Positions 16,259-24,950 of a stretch of 64,000 bases of DNA are shown here, one piece after another (position 1 is the first letter of the stretch; every line of letters starts with the position of its first letter). Below the pieces are notes generated by a model. That model saw nothing but the letters and a program-made list of their open reading frames with translations, had not been told where the DNA came from and did no database searches. The stretch is from Streptomyces sp. JH34. GTDB taxonomy: Bacteria; Actinomycetota; Actinomycetes; Streptomycetales; Streptomycetaceae. The stretch lies in contig NZ_JAJSOO010000001.1 in assembly GCF_029428875.1 (NCBI RefSeq), positions 5,022,001 through 5,086,000 of the forward strand. Reading direction: 5' to 3'. The position numbers were made by a program, and so were the translations under genes.

Positions 16259-17482
16259 ATGAGCAGCAGCACACCGGACGTGACCGTCATCATCGGCGCC
16301 TACCAGGCGATGCCGTATCTGATCCGCTGTCTGGAATCTGTCGACGCGCAGACGCTTCCGGCCGAGCGCATGGAGATCGTGGCGATCGACGACGGGTCGA
16401 CCGACGGTACGGGGGAGTACCTGGAGGAGTTCGCGGCGCGGACCGCCATCGAGATGCGTGTCGTCCGCCAGGAGAACTCGGGTGGTCCCAGCGGTCCGCG
16501 CAATCGCGGTATCGGCCTCGCGCGCGGCAGGTACGTCTTCTTCCTCGACGCGGACGACTACTTCGGTGAGGAGGCGCTGGAGCGCATGGTCTCCATGGGC
16601 GACCGGGCGGGCACCGATGTGGTGCTCGGCAAGGTCGTCGGCGTCAACCGCGGTGCCGCGAAGTCGATGTGGAAGCAGACGGTGGAGCGGGCCGACCTCT
16701 ACTCCTCCAACATCAAATTCACCCTGAGCGCCCAGAAGCTGTTCCGCCGGGACCTTCTGGTCCGGTTCGGGATGACCTTCGACGAGAGCCTCAAGACGGG
16801 TGAGGACGCGCTCTTCACCATGGAGGCGTATCTGCGGGGCAACGGCGTCTCCGTCGTCGCCGACTACACCTGCTACTACCTGGTCGGCCGGGACGACGGC
16901 AAGCACGTGACGAAGAGCGGCAGCTACGTGCTGCGCTTCGACTCCGCCCGGGCCCTGACCGCCCTGATCGCCGAGCACGTGCCGCCAGGGCCCAAGCGGG
17001 ACATCCTGATGGTCCGCCCGTTCGTCATCACCCTGCTCCCGCAGTTCGGGCCGGCCCTGCTGCGGCAGTCCGACGAGGTGCGGAAGAAGAAGCTGGAGCT
17101 GGCGGCGCCGATCCTGCAGGCCTACTGGTCACCCGGTCTGGCCCGTCGGCTCAAGGTCAACGAGCGGCTCCGGCTGATCTGTATCTCCAAGGGCAGGCTC
17201 GACCTGCTCCTGGACATCCTGCAGTTCGTGCAGGACAAGAAGAAACCCCGTGTCGTCCGCAAGGGACTTCGCGGCAGGCCGTACCTGGTCTACCCCCACT
17301 TCGGTGAGGGCGCGGCGCTGCCCCTGTCGGCGTACGAGCTGACCGTGCCCGAGTGGATCGGCCGCAAGCGTATCGATGTGCCAGGACCCCAGTCCCTGTC
17401 CGCCTTCCTGCGCCGCGCGGCGGGCAAGGTGCGCAGGACGGTCAGGTCCGCCGGCCTGCGCATGCCGCGCCGCGCCCACTAG
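16259..17482 (+). CDS. Family 2 glycosyltransferase
   Basis: 407 residues. The GT-A fold is explicit: PDVTVIIGAYQAMPYLIRCL, then VAIDDGSTDGTGEYLEEF (UDP-binding DDGS), NSGGPSGPRNRGIGLARGRY and the metal-binding FFLDADDYF. A later TGEDALFTMEAYLR carries the probable catalytic Glu-Asp pair. The C-terminal 180 residues are helical and basic, without membrane spans. ATG at 16259 follows GGGGAG closely; GTG at 16244 is an alternative. It follows the polyol-phosphate polymerase and should add sugars to the linkage unit or backbone of the same polymer. The donor sugar is unknown. Confidence 0.88.
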   Translation: MSSSTPDVTVIIGAYQAMPYLIRCLESVDAQTLPAERMEIVAIDDGSTDGTGEYLEEFAARTAIEMRVVRQENSGGPSGPRNRGIGLARGRYVFFLDADDYFGEEALERMVSMGDRAGTDVVLGKVVGVNRGAAKSMWKQTVERADLYSSNIKFTLSAQKLFRRDLLVRFGMTFDESLKTGEDALFTMEAYLRGNGVSVVADYTCYYLVGRDDGKHVTKSGSYVLRFDSARALTALIAEHVPPGPKRDILMVRPFVITLLPQFGPALLRQSDEVRKKKLELAAPILQAYWSPGLARRLKVNERLRLICISKGRLDLLLDILQFVQDKKKPRVVRKGLRGRPYLVYPHFGEGAALPLSAYELTVPEWIGRKRIDVPGPQSLSAFLRRAAGKVRRTVRSAGLRMPRRAH

Positions 17483-17601
17483 GTCCGAGGCGGGCACGGT
17501 GCGGCGGTGGAGGTGCTTCCGGTTGCTTTCGGGCGGCCTGCTGCGCCCGGGGCCTCCTGTTGCTCCGGGTTCTCCCATGCTGGCGTAGGCGAACGCGGCC
17601 C

Positions 17602-19026
17602 CTACTGCTCGGGGCGCAGCAGCCTACGGACCGGGCGCCCCACCACGCGTCGTGCGCGCCGGTAGGCGGACGGCCACGCGGCCGCACCGTCGCTCGCCTG
17701 GACCTTGATGCTGACCGGACCGGTCTTCTTCTCGAGCTGGCTGCGCAACTGGGCGTTCTGCGCGGACAGCTCCGCCATCCGGCTCTGCATCCAGCTGAAG
17801 CGGCTGCTCAGCGAGTCGGGGTCGCTCTCGGTCCACGGGCGGACGGCGGGAGGAAGGGCGAGCTTGGACACCTGTGCGTCGAACGCCCTGCCGCTGTCGC
17901 CGTGGTGGAAGGTGTTCTCCAGACCGTTCTTCTCCATGAAGCCGGTGAAGCGGAGGAAGCGTTCCTTGTGGCCGTTCACCAACTCGCCGAAGTCGGCGGC
18001 CTCGTACAGCTCCGCCGGGTCGATGTCGCTCGGCGTCTCGGAGATCTTGCGGTGGGGGATGCCGAAGTACCGGCAGAGCTCGAGGGTCCGGGAGTCACTG
18101 CAGAGCACGGTGCTCGGCACCCCGGCCAGGAGCGCGGCGATGTTCCCGTGGATGCGCGAGCCGAACGAGAAGTCGAACGCGCGCAGTTCCTCGATCCACG
18201 TGAGCGGGTCGACGTAGAGCCTGACCTTGCCCTCGCGGTACATCGGGTGGGACGGATGGGTCGGCATCGAGGTCTGCGCCCCGATCGGGTTCGAGGTCTC
18301 CCGCCAGTGGAGCAGCTGGGCCTCGAGGAGGTTCTGCCCGACGAACCGCAGATTCGGGTAGCGCTCGTGGGCCTGGCGGATGATCGCGTCCAGGCCGTGC
18401 GAACGTACGGCGCTGTGCGAACCGTTCACCGAGATCAGGGATTCCGCGGTGAGTTCTTCGGACTTCTTCTCGAGCTGGAACGTCTCGCCGTTCATGAACA
18501 TCGAGGGGCAGCCGATGACCTCGACGTCCCGGAATCCCATGTTCTTGAGGTACTGCTCGGTGAACTCGCCCCGCACCCCGATGGACGCGCTGCGGTTGAG
18601 CACCTCCGTGACGAATTCCCTGACCGTCGGCTCCATCGGCTTCAGCCGTGCCGCGTCGTACTTGAGGTCGGCCTGCGCGCCGACACCCAGCACGACGACG
18701 GGGATGCGCAACTTCTTGATCAGCTGCGTCATACGCTTCAGGGGCCGCTCGAAGGTCGGACGGAACGCGTTCGCCAGAGGCACGACGAACACGTCGAACT
18801 CCTCGTTGATGCGCGCCGCCGCGGACGGATCCGTGCGGATGCCGTTCGAGAAGACCTCTGCCCGCGGAGTCGTCAGCAGCTTGTGCGCGGCATCACTGAA
18901 AATCAGGTTGCCCGCGTTGGTCGCGAAGACATCTCTGTCGAGGGACTGTTCGAGCGAAGCCACATCGAAGGGGCTTTTGCCCGATCTGAGAAGAATGCGC
19001 CTCTGGCGGGTCGGTTCATCTGTCAC
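17602..19026 (-). CDS. Polysaccharide pyruvyl transferase family protein
   Basis: 474 residues. Family signals: NAGNLIFSDAAHKLL near the N-terminus, VVVLGVGAQAD, GVRGEFTEQYLKNMGFRDVE with VIGCPSMF, and the C-terminal FSFGSRIHGNIAALLAGVPS with the conserved SRxHG, followed by a coiled-coil tail near 395-430. Members transfer pyruvate from phosphoenolpyruvate onto wall-polymer sugars as a ketal. GTG at 19026 starts it; the ribosome site is weak. It is convergent with the GT2 gene. The group suggests a pyruvylated secondary wall polymer. Some family members act as other transferases, so the exact reaction is not fixed. Confidence 0.8.
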   Translation of the reverse strand: MTDEPTRQRRILLRSGKSPFDVASLEQSLDRDVFATNAGNLIFSDAAHKLLTTPRAEVFSNGIRTDPSAAARINEEFDVFVVPLANAFRPTFERPLKRMTQLIKKLRIPVVVLGVGAQADLKYDAARLKPMEPTVREFVTEVLNRSASIGVRGEFTEQYLKNMGFRDVEVIGCPSMFMNGETFQLEKKSEELTAESLISVNGSHSAVRSHGLDAIIRQAHERYPNLRFVGQNLLEAQLLHWRETSNPIGAQTSMPTHPSHPMYREGKVRLYVDPLTWIEELRAFDFSFGSRIHGNIAALLAGVPSTVLCSDSRTLELCRYFGIPHRKISETPSDIDPAELYEAADFGELVNGHKERFLRFTGFMEKNGLENTFHHGDSGRAFDAQVSKLALPPAVRPWTESDPDSLSSRFSWMQSRMAELSAQNAQLRSQLEKKTGPVSIKVQASDGAAAWPSAYRRARRVVGRPVRRLLRPEQ

Positions 19027-19230
19027 GTAATAGAGGGTAGCCCGATGAATGGCCGGTGGAGATTACGTAAATGACTCCATTCAGGGGCATGTCGGAGGGT
19101 GACCTGGCTCGGTTTGTCTGCTCAGGGGGCAGCCGTCAGGTGACAACAGCTGAGACGGCACGGTGCTCACCAGGCCCCTCGCGTAGATTGAGGAGGGCCG
19201 AGCAGTTCGACGTGATGGGGACGGGCGTAC

Positions 19231-20442
19231 GTGTCAGGGGCAAGGGAAACCGAAGGCGTGGCAGGCGGACCCGGAGGCGCGCTCCATGACCCCGCCGGGG
19301 ACGGCGCCGAGCGCAGGCCGGGCGTGACCGGTGCCCGCAGGATCGTCGTGAAGGTCGGCTCCTCCTCGCTCACCACCGCGGCGGGCGGTCTCGACGCCGA
19401 CCGGGTCGACGCGCTCGTCGACGCGCTCGCCAAGGTCAGGAGCGGCGGGGAGCGCGAGATGGTCCTCGTCTCCAGCGGCGCCATCGCGGCCGGTCTCGCC
19501 CCCCTCGGTCTCGTCCGCCGGCCCAAGGACCTGGCCCGGCAGCAGGCGGCCGCCAGCGTCGGCCAGGGACTCCTCGTCGCCCGCTACACCGCGTCCTTCG
19601 CCCGCTACGGCGTGCGGGTCGGACAGGTGCTCCTGACCTCGGACGACACCAGCCGGCGCGCCCACTACCGCAACGCGTACAGCACGCTCGACCAGCTCCT
19701 CGAGATGGGCGCGTTCCCCGTCGTCAACGAGAACGACACCGTCGCCACGGACGAGATCCGCTTCGGGGACAACGACCGGCTCGCCGCGCTCGTCGCACAT
19801 CTCGTCCACGCGGACCTCCTCGTACTCCTGTCCGACGTCGACGGTCTCTACGACGGGGACCCGACCACGCCGGGCACATCCCGCATCGCGGAGGTGAGCG
19901 GACCGGCGGACCTGGAAGGCGTCACCATCGGGAGTGCGGGGAAGGCGGGCGTCGGCACCGGGGGCATGGTCACCAAGGTCGAGGCCGCCCGGATCGCCAC
20001 CGCCGCGGGTATCCCCGTCGTCCTCACCTCGGCGAGCCATGTCGCCGACGCCCTCGCGGGGCGCGACACCGGCACGTACTTCCACCCCACCGGGCGCCGT
20101 TCGGCCGACCGGCTGCTCTGGCTGGCCCACGCCTCGACCCCGCAGGGTGCCCTCACGCTCGACGAGGGAGCCGTGCGCGCCGTCGTCGAGCGCCGCACCT
20201 CCCTGTTGCCGGCCGGGATCTCCGCGGTCGAGGGCGAGTTCTCCGCGGGGGATCCGGTCGAACTGAGGGACCCCGCCGGCCGGGCCGTCGCCCGCGGGCT
20301 GGTCAACTTCGACGCCAAGGAGATCCCCCAGCTGCTCGGCCGCTCCACCCGCGACCTCGCGCGTGAACTCGGTCCCGCCTACGAGCGCGAAGTCGTACAC
20401 AGGGACGATCTCGTCGTCCTCACGCCCCGTACGACCCCCTGA
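19231..20442 (+). CDS. proB: Glutamate 5-kinase
   Basis: First step of proline synthesis: glutamate + ATP to glutamyl-5-phosphate. The amino-acid kinase domain begins ARRIVVKVGSSSLTTAAGGL and contains VLVSSGAIAAGL, FPVVNENDTVATDEIRFGDN and GTGGMVTKVEAARIATAAGI. The C-terminal ~100 residues form a PUA domain. GTG at 19231 gives 403 residues, about 30 longer than usual; GTG at 19325 gives MTGARRIVVK and the typical length but has no clear ribosome site. A TAGATT at 19183-19188 may be its -10. proA follows after one small gene, so proline genes stay close together. Confidence 0.95.
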   Translation: MSGARETEGVAGGPGGALHDPAGDGAERRPGVTGARRIVVKVGSSSLTTAAGGLDADRVDALVDALAKVRSGGEREMVLVSSGAIAAGLAPLGLVRRPKDLARQQAAASVGQGLLVARYTASFARYGVRVGQVLLTSDDTSRRAHYRNAYSTLDQLLEMGAFPVVNENDTVATDEIRFGDNDRLAALVAHLVHADLLVLLSDVDGLYDGDPTTPGTSRIAEVSGPADLEGVTIGSAGKAGVGTGGMVTKVEAARIATAAGIPVVLTSASHVADALAGRDTGTYFHPTGRRSADRLLWLAHASTPQGALTLDEGAVRAVVERRTSLLPAGISAVEGEFSAGDPVELRDPAGRAVARGLVNFDAKEIPQLLGRSTRDLARELGPAYEREVVHRDDLVVLTPRTTP

Positions 20443-20573
20443 AACGGCTGAAAGTCCAGCCTTCGGGCGGAGACCTTCACGAAAACCGCCCCACGCCCGG
20501 CCCCGGGCTGGTCAACTTTGTCACAGGGACACAAAAGGGGTCGGGACCGCTACACATTCACAGGAGGCCACCG

Positions 20574-21059
20574 GTGAGACGAGCGCGCCCGGGGGCGTTG
20601 CCCCGCGGAACGGGCAGCCGTGCCCTGACCAGTGTCGGGGCGGGATCCGACTTCGTCGGTACACCCACCGATCAGACCATCGAACAGGAACCGGTGGTGA
20701 CGGACGAGGAACCGACCCGCTCCAAGCTGTGGCACATCACCCTCAGCGTCTCCGGCGGTGAGACGCCCCTGAAGGAGGTCCGTCGCGGACTGGAGCAGCT
20801 GGCGCACGACCACCCCTTCCTGCTCACCAGCCGGTATGCCAACGACCACGCTGAGATCCGTTACTGGGAAGAGGCCCGGGACCTCCATGACGCCGCGGCG
20901 GTCGCTCTGCGGCTGTGGGGGGAGCACCGGTCCAGTGCGCAGCTCCCGCCCTGGGAGATCGTCGGCCTGGAGGTCATCGACCGGGAGACCTACCACCTGC
21001 GTGTCGCCGAGGGCTACGGCCCGCCGCCGGCCGCCCCCGTGGGAGTGCACCCGTACTGA
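20574..21059 (+). CDS. Conserved-looking protein of unknown function between proB and proA
   Basis: 161 residues. A perfect AGGAGG five nt before GTG at 20574 favours this start, although the well-structured part begins near residue 42 (GTG at 20697, MTDEEPTRSKLWHIT). It reads HITLSVSGGETPLKEVRRGL, EQLAHDHPFLLTSRYANDHA, EIRYWEEARDLHDAAAVALR, then PPWEIVGLEVIDRETYHLRV and a Pro-rich end. It is soluble and mixed alpha/beta. The symmetry of a predicted ferredoxin-like fold suggests a small-molecule or peptide-binding role, but I cannot assign one. The gene is followed by proA after about 240 nt. Confidence 0.8.
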   Translation: MRRARPGALPRGTGSRALTSVGAGSDFVGTPTDQTIEQEPVVTDEEPTRSKLWHITLSVSGGETPLKEVRRGLEQLAHDHPFLLTSRYANDHAEIRYWEEARDLHDAAAVALRLWGEHRSSAQLPPWEIVGLEVIDRETYHLRVAEGYGPPPAAPVGVHPY

Positions 21060-21180
21060 CCGGGATCCGGCAGGGGACCGGTTCCTGATCCTGCACGGGG
21101 CCGGTTCGTGATCCGGCCCGGTACCGGTTCGTGATCCGGCCCGGGGCCGCGAACGTCCTCACGGCGCAGTCCCGACGGGC
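21060..21180 (+). repeat. Short direct repeats between the small gene and proA
   Basis: The unit gatccggcccggtaccggttc and near copies (ccggttcctgatcc, ggttcgtgatccggccc) occur about four times in a row. They may fold as overlapping hairpins and end transcription. No ORF of note is present. Confidence 0.5.
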
Positions 21181-21291
21181 CGGACTCGCCGGGTGGACGG
21201 GCGGTGGGGTGGGCGGGCAGTCGGGTGGGCGGGCACCGGTACGGCTGTCTCGCATCACGGGATACGTGCCGGATGCCCGCAGCATGCGCAC

Positions 21292-21304
21292 TACCCTGCG
21301 GGCA
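21292..21304 (+). promoter_or_regulatory. Leaderless -10 element of proA
   Basis: TACCCT (21292-21297) ends 6 nt before the ATG, so the transcript should begin at or next to the start codon. There is no Shine-Dalgarno sequence. Confidence 0.6.
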
Positions 21305-22587
21305 TGACCACGCTTTCGCCGTACGACAACATGTCCCCGGTCGCCCAGGCCGCCTACCGGGCACGCGCCGCCGCCGACGACATCGCGCCACTCCCGCGCG
21401 CGGCGAAGGACGACGCCCTGATGGCGATCGCGGACGCCCTCGAGGTGCGCACCGGCGAGATCGTCGAGGCGAATGCCGAGGACGTCGCGAAGGCCCGGGA
21501 AGCCGGTACCAGCGAGTCGATCGTCGACCGGCTCACCCTCACGCCGGAGCGGATCCGCGCGATCGCCGCGGACGCGCGCGACGTGGCCGCGCTGCCCGAC
21601 CCGGTCGGTGAAGTGGTCCGTGGATCCACCCTCCCCAACGGCATCGACCTGCGTCAGGTGCGGGTGCCGCTCGGAGTCGTCGGCATCATCTACGAGGCCC
21701 GGCCCAACGTGACGGTCGACGCCGCCGCGCTCTGCCTCAAGTCCGGCAACGCGGTGCTGCTGCGTGGGTCGTCGTCGGCGTACGCCTCAAACACCGCACT
21801 CGTGCGGGTGCTCCGCGACGCCGTGGGCGGGTCCGGGCTTCCGGCGGACGCGGTGCAGCTCGTCCCGGGCGAGAACCGCGACTCGGTGCGCGAGCTGATG
21901 CGGGCACGCGGCCTCGTCGACGTGCTCATCCCGCGTGGCGGCGCCTCCCTGATCCGCACCGTGGTGGAGGAGTCGACGGTCCCCGTGATCGAGACGGGTA
22001 CCGGCAACTGCCACGTGTACGTGGACGCGCGGACCGATCTCGCCATGGCCGTCGAGATCCTGGTCAACTCCAAGGCGCAACGCCCGAGCGTGTGCAATGC
22101 CGCCGAGACCCTCCTGGTCCACAAGGACGTCGCCGCCGACTTCCTTCCTCTGGCCCTGGACGCACTGGCCGAGGCCGGAGTGACCGTGCACGGTGACGAG
22201 CGGGTACTCGCGTACGCCGAGGGTTCCAAGGCCACCGTCGTGGCGGCGACGCCCGAGGACTGGGAGACCGAGTACCTCTCGTACGACATCGCCGCCGCGG
22301 TCGTGGAGTCCCTGGAGTCCGCCGTGGCGCACATCCGCCTCTGGTCGTCCGGCCACACCGAGGCGATCGTCACCACATCCCAGGCTGCGGCCCGCCGGTT
22401 CACCCAGTTGGTGGATTCCACGACGGTCGCTGTGAACGCGTCCACCCGCTTCACGGACGGAGGTCAGTTCGGGTTCGGTGCCGAGATCGGAATCTCCACG
22501 CAGAAGCTGCACGCCCGAGGGCCGATGGGTCTGCCCGAGCTGACATCCACGAAGTACATCGTCACCGGCGACGGCCACATCCGTTAA
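21304..22587 (+). CDS. proA: Glutamate-5-semialdehyde dehydrogenase
   Basis: 427 residues. It reduces glutamyl-5-phosphate with NADPH to the semialdehyde of proline synthesis. The family signals are VPLGVVGIIYEARPNVTVDA, KSGNAVLLRGSSSAYASN, ETGTGNCHVYVD, RPSVCNAAETLLVHKD with the catalytic Cys, and the C-terminal FGAEIGISTQKLHARGPMGL followed by ELTSTKY. ATG at 21304 has no ribosome site and is probably leaderless. Confidence 0.97.
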   Translation: MTTLSPYDNMSPVAQAAYRARAAADDIAPLPRAAKDDALMAIADALEVRTGEIVEANAEDVAKAREAGTSESIVDRLTLTPERIRAIAADARDVAALPDPVGEVVRGSTLPNGIDLRQVRVPLGVVGIIYEARPNVTVDAAALCLKSGNAVLLRGSSSAYASNTALVRVLRDAVGGSGLPADAVQLVPGENRDSVRELMRARGLVDVLIPRGGASLIRTVVEESTVPVIETGTGNCHVYVDARTDLAMAVEILVNSKAQRPSVCNAAETLLVHKDVAADFLPLALDALAEAGVTVHGDERVLAYAEGSKATVVAATPEDWETEYLSYDIAAAVVESLESAVAHIRLWSSGHTEAIVTTSQAAARRFTQLVDSTTVAVNASTRFTDGGQFGFGAEIGISTQKLHARGPMGLPELTSTKYIVTGDGHIR

Positions 22588-22679
22588 CGGGACTTTTCCG
22601 GCGGGGTGGACGAATCCGCGGGTCGGGCGACTTTGCGGGCTCCCTGCCCAAATCGCCCCGCCGGGGCTACGCTGAAGCT

Positions 22680-23279
22680 GTGCCGGACGACGTGGGGGGC
22701 AGGCCGTTCCCTGATGGCTGGGAGCCCGACGACGACCGCGGGGGCGCGGACGAGGACTTCGCCTCCGTGGTGTTCGACGAGGACTTCGTCCGGTCCGCCG
22801 AGATCCACGAACCCACCGCGGTCGAGCGTCTGCTGGCCGCCGCGCAAGCCCGCGCCGAGGCTGAGGCGCGAAGGGCACGTTCGGGCGGCGGCGCCCTGGA
22901 CGACGATCTCCACGACGACGGCTACGGCTCCGGCGGCGTGTACGGCCACGAGAGCGGCTTCGGCGGCTCCTGCGACCCCGATGACCCGGAAGCCGCTTAC
23001 GAGGGCGACGACGGCCCGTACGGATGTCATGGCGGTTCCCTGCGCCCCTACCGGGGTTCGGCCCGCTGGCACCGGCCGGTCGCCTGGCTGCTCGCCCTTC
23101 TCATGGGGATCGGGATGGTGGCTCTCGCCTTCAGCGCCGTGTACCGGGGCGGGGCGGCCAACCGGCAGGACCAGGTGCCTACACCGGCCACCAGCGGCGT
23201 CGGCGAGCCAGGCACGGCTCCTTCCGCCTCGGCCGACTACTCACGCCCCGCCCTTTCCGCCGTTCCCCGCACTCCGTGA
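22680..23279 (+). CDS. Single-pass membrane protein, acidic cytoplasmic head
   Basis: 199 residues, no named family recognised. Residues 1-125 are acidic and Gly-rich. A motif DFASVVFDEDFVRSAEIHEP lies at about 26-45, then AVERLLAAAQARAEAEARRA. One transmembrane helix (VAWLLALLMGIGMVALAFSA) is at about 138-160, followed by a short Pro/Ser/Thr external tail. The start is GTG at 22680 with a leaderless -10 TACGCT six nt before it. The same motif occurs in the next gene (SLVFDDAFVRAARLQEFSAQ), so the two are paralogous at their cytoplasmic ends and probably interact with a common partner. Proximity to wall-polymer genes suggests an envelope role, unproved. Confidence 0.75.
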   Translation: MPDDVGGRPFPDGWEPDDDRGGADEDFASVVFDEDFVRSAEIHEPTAVERLLAAAQARAEAEARRARSGGGALDDDLHDDGYGSGGVYGHESGFGGSCDPDDPEAAYEGDDGPYGCHGGSLRPYRGSARWHRPVAWLLALLMGIGMVALAFSAVYRGGAANRQDQVPTPATSGVGEPGTAPSASADYSRPALSAVPRTP

Positions 23280-23640
23280 GCAGCCGGGGTGCGCGGGGCG
23301 GCCGGGATGGGCGGGACGGGCGGGGTGCGCGGGGCGGCCGGGATGGGCGGGAGCGTGACGGCCGTCAGCCCGTCAGCCCGTCAGCGCGTCAGCTTGTGAG
23401 CGCGGGAGCCCGTGAGCGCGAGGTGAGCCCTTGAGCCCGTCGGGCTCCTGCCCGGCCGGCCTGAGGTGAACGCGTAGCCAGGACCCCGCTTCCGCACGGC
23501 TCCTCCCAGGCCGTCCTTCCACCCTGCCCTCCCCGGCCGTCGTGCCGGCAGTCCCTGGGGTGCAGGCAAGCCCCTTCCTCCCTCCGCTCCGGTTCCCCTC
23601 CCGGCCGCGCTCCACCTGCGCTCTCACCTGCGGGGCGTTT
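23280..23640. repeat. Gene-free stretch with tandem repeats
   Basis: Two copies of a roughly 33-bp unit (tgcgcggggcggccgggatgg + gcggga, near 23288-23320 and 23321-23353) are followed by several cagcccgt/cagcgcgt units and a GC-rich stretch. Frames across it have no coding character. A CTCCCCG/CGGGGAG hairpin lies just downstream near 23691-23714. Confidence 0.6.
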
Positions 23641-23831
23641 ACCTTGATGAGGATCGACCCAATCTGAAGGTACGACCTTGTGATGTCTCCTCCCCGTCCC
23701 CGTCTCCGGGGAGAGGGCCAGCCACTTGTCCAGCTGTCGAACCCGTGACGGACAGGTCCGCCCGGTGCCGACCGGCCCAGGGCGGATCCCAGCGCCAGCC
23801 TCCGCCGGTGGCGCGGAGATCGGGAGAAGCC

Positions 23832-24950
23832 ATGACAGGCCGTGGGGAACCGCCGGAAGGTCCGCCCGACAACCCGGGCGGAGAGGACGAGTACCGCTCC
23901 CTCGTCTTCGACGACGCGTTCGTCCGCGCTGCCCGGCTCCAGGAGTTCTCGGCGCAGGAACGCATGGGCGGGCAAGCGCGCGCCGTACGCTCGCTCCCCG
24001 GCAGCGGCACCCGCCGGCACCGGTCGCGGGCCGGTGTCGCTCTCGTCGTGCTGATCGCGCTCGCATTCGCCACCGCGATGTACGTCAACTTCCGCAACCC
24101 CTACCCGACACCCGTCACCAGACGCGCGGAGCCGCTGCGCACGACCGTGGTCCCACTTGCTCCCGAGGACCGCGTGCCCGGAGGAACAGCCGAGTCGCTC
24201 CTTGCCGACGGTCCGGCAGCGGCCCACGCCACCGGCGCCTCAGGCATCAACCTGCCGTCGGTCCGGCGGACCGAGAACTTCTCGGACAGCCAGGTGACCA
24301 TGGCCCTCACCACGGTCAAGGACTACCTCGTGAACTCCTCCCTCGACCCGGACGTGATCACCGGCGGGGTGGTCCGGCCGGTCGGACGGCTCCTCGATCC
24401 GGACCAGACGGCGCAGTTCGACCGGAGCATGGAATCACCGGCCGCCGACGGCGAGCACAGCGCGACAGGCTGGCTGGTGCGCTTCGACCCGGCCGAAGTG
24501 GAACTGGCCGACCCCGACATCCGGGTCCACGGCACCCTCGCCTACGCGGAGGTGGGGCCGGACACCCTGGAGGTGGCGTCCGACCACACCTTCACGTACG
24601 CGCTGCGGCCCGCCGTGTCCGGCCCCCACCGGGCCGATGGAGCCTCTCTGTTCACCGTGCGTCGCGTCCTGCGTTTCCTGCTCGACCGGGAGGACATCCG
24701 GCTGCACCGGCTGGAGGTCCGCAGCGCCTACGTCCAGGCCGGCCCGCAGTCGTGCTCGGCCGTGACCACGGGAGCCCTGCACCCACTGCTCGCGGGCCGA
24801 CGCGCGGACACCCGCGGCCCCGCGGGCACCGACCCCTACGCCACGGGTGTGCCGACCGCGGCGCTCTGCGGCACTCTGGCCGTCACGTCCCCGACTCAGG
24901 GCCCTCCTCAGGGTCCGGACGCCTCCACGTCCCCTCGGAACCGTCCGTAG
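23832..24950 (+). CDS. Single-pass membrane protein with large external domain
   Basis: 372 residues, no named family recognised. A cytoplasmic head of ~75 residues carries EDEYRSLVFDDAFVRAARLQ, related to the motif of the upstream gene. One membrane helix (AGVALVVLIALAFATAMYV) sits at about 80-100. Roughly 270 external residues follow with mixed alpha/beta character (TMALTTVKDYLVNSSLDPDV, SATGWLVRFDPAEVELADPD, FTYALRPAV) and two cysteines (QSCSAV, AALCGTL) that may pair. ATG at 23832 has GGGAGAA directly upstream. It ends 68 bp inside the convergent M48 protease gene. Location beside wall genes suggests an envelope scaffold. Confidence 0.78.
   Translation: MTGRGEPPEGPPDNPGGEDEYRSLVFDDAFVRAARLQEFSAQERMGGQARAVRSLPGSGTRRHRSRAGVALVVLIALAFATAMYVNFRNPYPTPVTRRAEPLRTTVVPLAPEDRVPGGTAESLLADGPAAAHATGASGINLPSVRRTENFSDSQVTMALTTVKDYLVNSSLDPDVITGGVVRPVGRLLDPDQTAQFDRSMESPAADGEHSATGWLVRFDPAEVELADPDIRVHGTLAYAEVGPDTLEVASDHTFTYALRPAVSGPHRADGASLFTVRRVLRFLLDREDIRLHRLEVRSAYVQAGPQSCSAVTTGALHPLLAGRRADTRGPAGTDPYATGVPTAALCGTLAVTSPTQGPPQGPDASTSPRNRP

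Noticed and set aside
20574..20696. Choosing GTG 20697 as start of the gene between proB and proA
   Set aside because: A perfect AGGAGG at 5-nt spacing favours GTG 20574, although the conserved-looking part starts at about 20697; both remain possible.
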